DNA of 64,000 nucleotides from Acidobacteriota bacterium (lineage in GTDB: Bacteria > Acidobacteriota > Terriglobia > Terriglobales > Acidobacteriaceae), in the NCBI GenBank assembly GCA_021816455.1, contig JAKAXU010000014.1, positions 1 to 64,000 on the forward strand, in the 5' to 3' direction. This document shows, in pieces, positions 63,920 to 64,000 of this stretch (position 1 is the stretch's first letter; each line of letters begins with the position of its first letter). The notes below the pieces were generated by a model. It was not told the origin of the DNA. It was given only the letters and a program-made list of their open reading frames with translations, and did no database searches. The position numbers were made by a program, and so were the translations under genes.

Positions 63920-64000
63920 ATCACTTTGCCGGAACCATGAAGATCGGCATCTCCTTGCTTGGTCAACAACTGTTTGAATACGTCCGGTCTCGTAAATTCT

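Overview
The window reads as a chromosomal segment of a Gram-negative member of the Acidobacteriota (Acidobacteriaceae/Terriglobales-like). This is inferred from gene content, not from a marker gene: a VWFA-related acidobacterial-type protein, a TonB-dependent receptor with an N-terminal carboxypeptidase-regulatory-like domain, TonB-family energy transducers, a BshC bacillithiol enzyme in a clearly outer-membrane-bearing cell, and several secreted proteins of acidobacterial flavour. No rRNA, tRNA, CRISPR array, transposase or phage gene was seen.

Region 1 (about 1-36300) is GC-rich, densely packed and largely housekeeping. After a thiE-like remnant come an acs operon with two cyclophilins, serB, galE, a TonB-like transducer, an M48-like secreted protein that has lost a zinc His, a BON/glycine-zipper envelope protein, and a blaI-M56-htrA cluster in which two matching palindromes look like BlaI operators. 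An FrmR/RcnR-type metal sensor faces an OprB-like porin across tandem operator-like palindromes. A cobalamin riboswitch precedes a BtuB-like receptor. Then follow nifS-mnmA (thiolation of tRNA), citrate synthase, polX, a cold-shock protein, a Nudix hydrolase with a histone-H1-like tail, bshC, an esterase, and a rimO-yacG-pgpA-propeller-cinA operon.

Region 2 (about 36300-64000) is visibly more AT-rich, has long intergenic gaps, and is dominated by cell-surface polysaccharide functions. A minus-strand operon with short overlaps encodes a GT-C-like membrane protein, three exported accessory proteins and a GtrB-like GT2. Past a 730-base spacer with repeated ATCATAAG boxes lie a Crp/Fnr regulator, a 1415-residue TPR/beta-barrel exporter of the PelB/PgaA/BcsC architecture, and a GT4 glycosyltransferase. 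A lipoprotein phosphoesterase with five Ig-like repeats follows. A second minus-strand operon encodes a Wzx-like flippase fused to a ParB/Srx-like domain, a STAS protein, a tail-anchored secreted protein and a thymidylate-kinase-like P-loop enzyme. A GH99-like lipoprotein and a jelly-roll-like secreted protein come next, and the window ends with an STN-like protein, the VWFA protein and a second TonB.

Taken together, the right half looks like an exopolysaccharide assembly, export and remodelling island. The two operons of unusual composition (36803-42145 and 52968-56746) and the exporter pair (44071-49731) are the best candidates for an undescribed system. Start codons were chosen by Shine-Dalgarno position, signal peptide and overlap with neighbours, so several differ from the longest possible reading frame. 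All family assignments are from motif recognition by eye; no database search was run.
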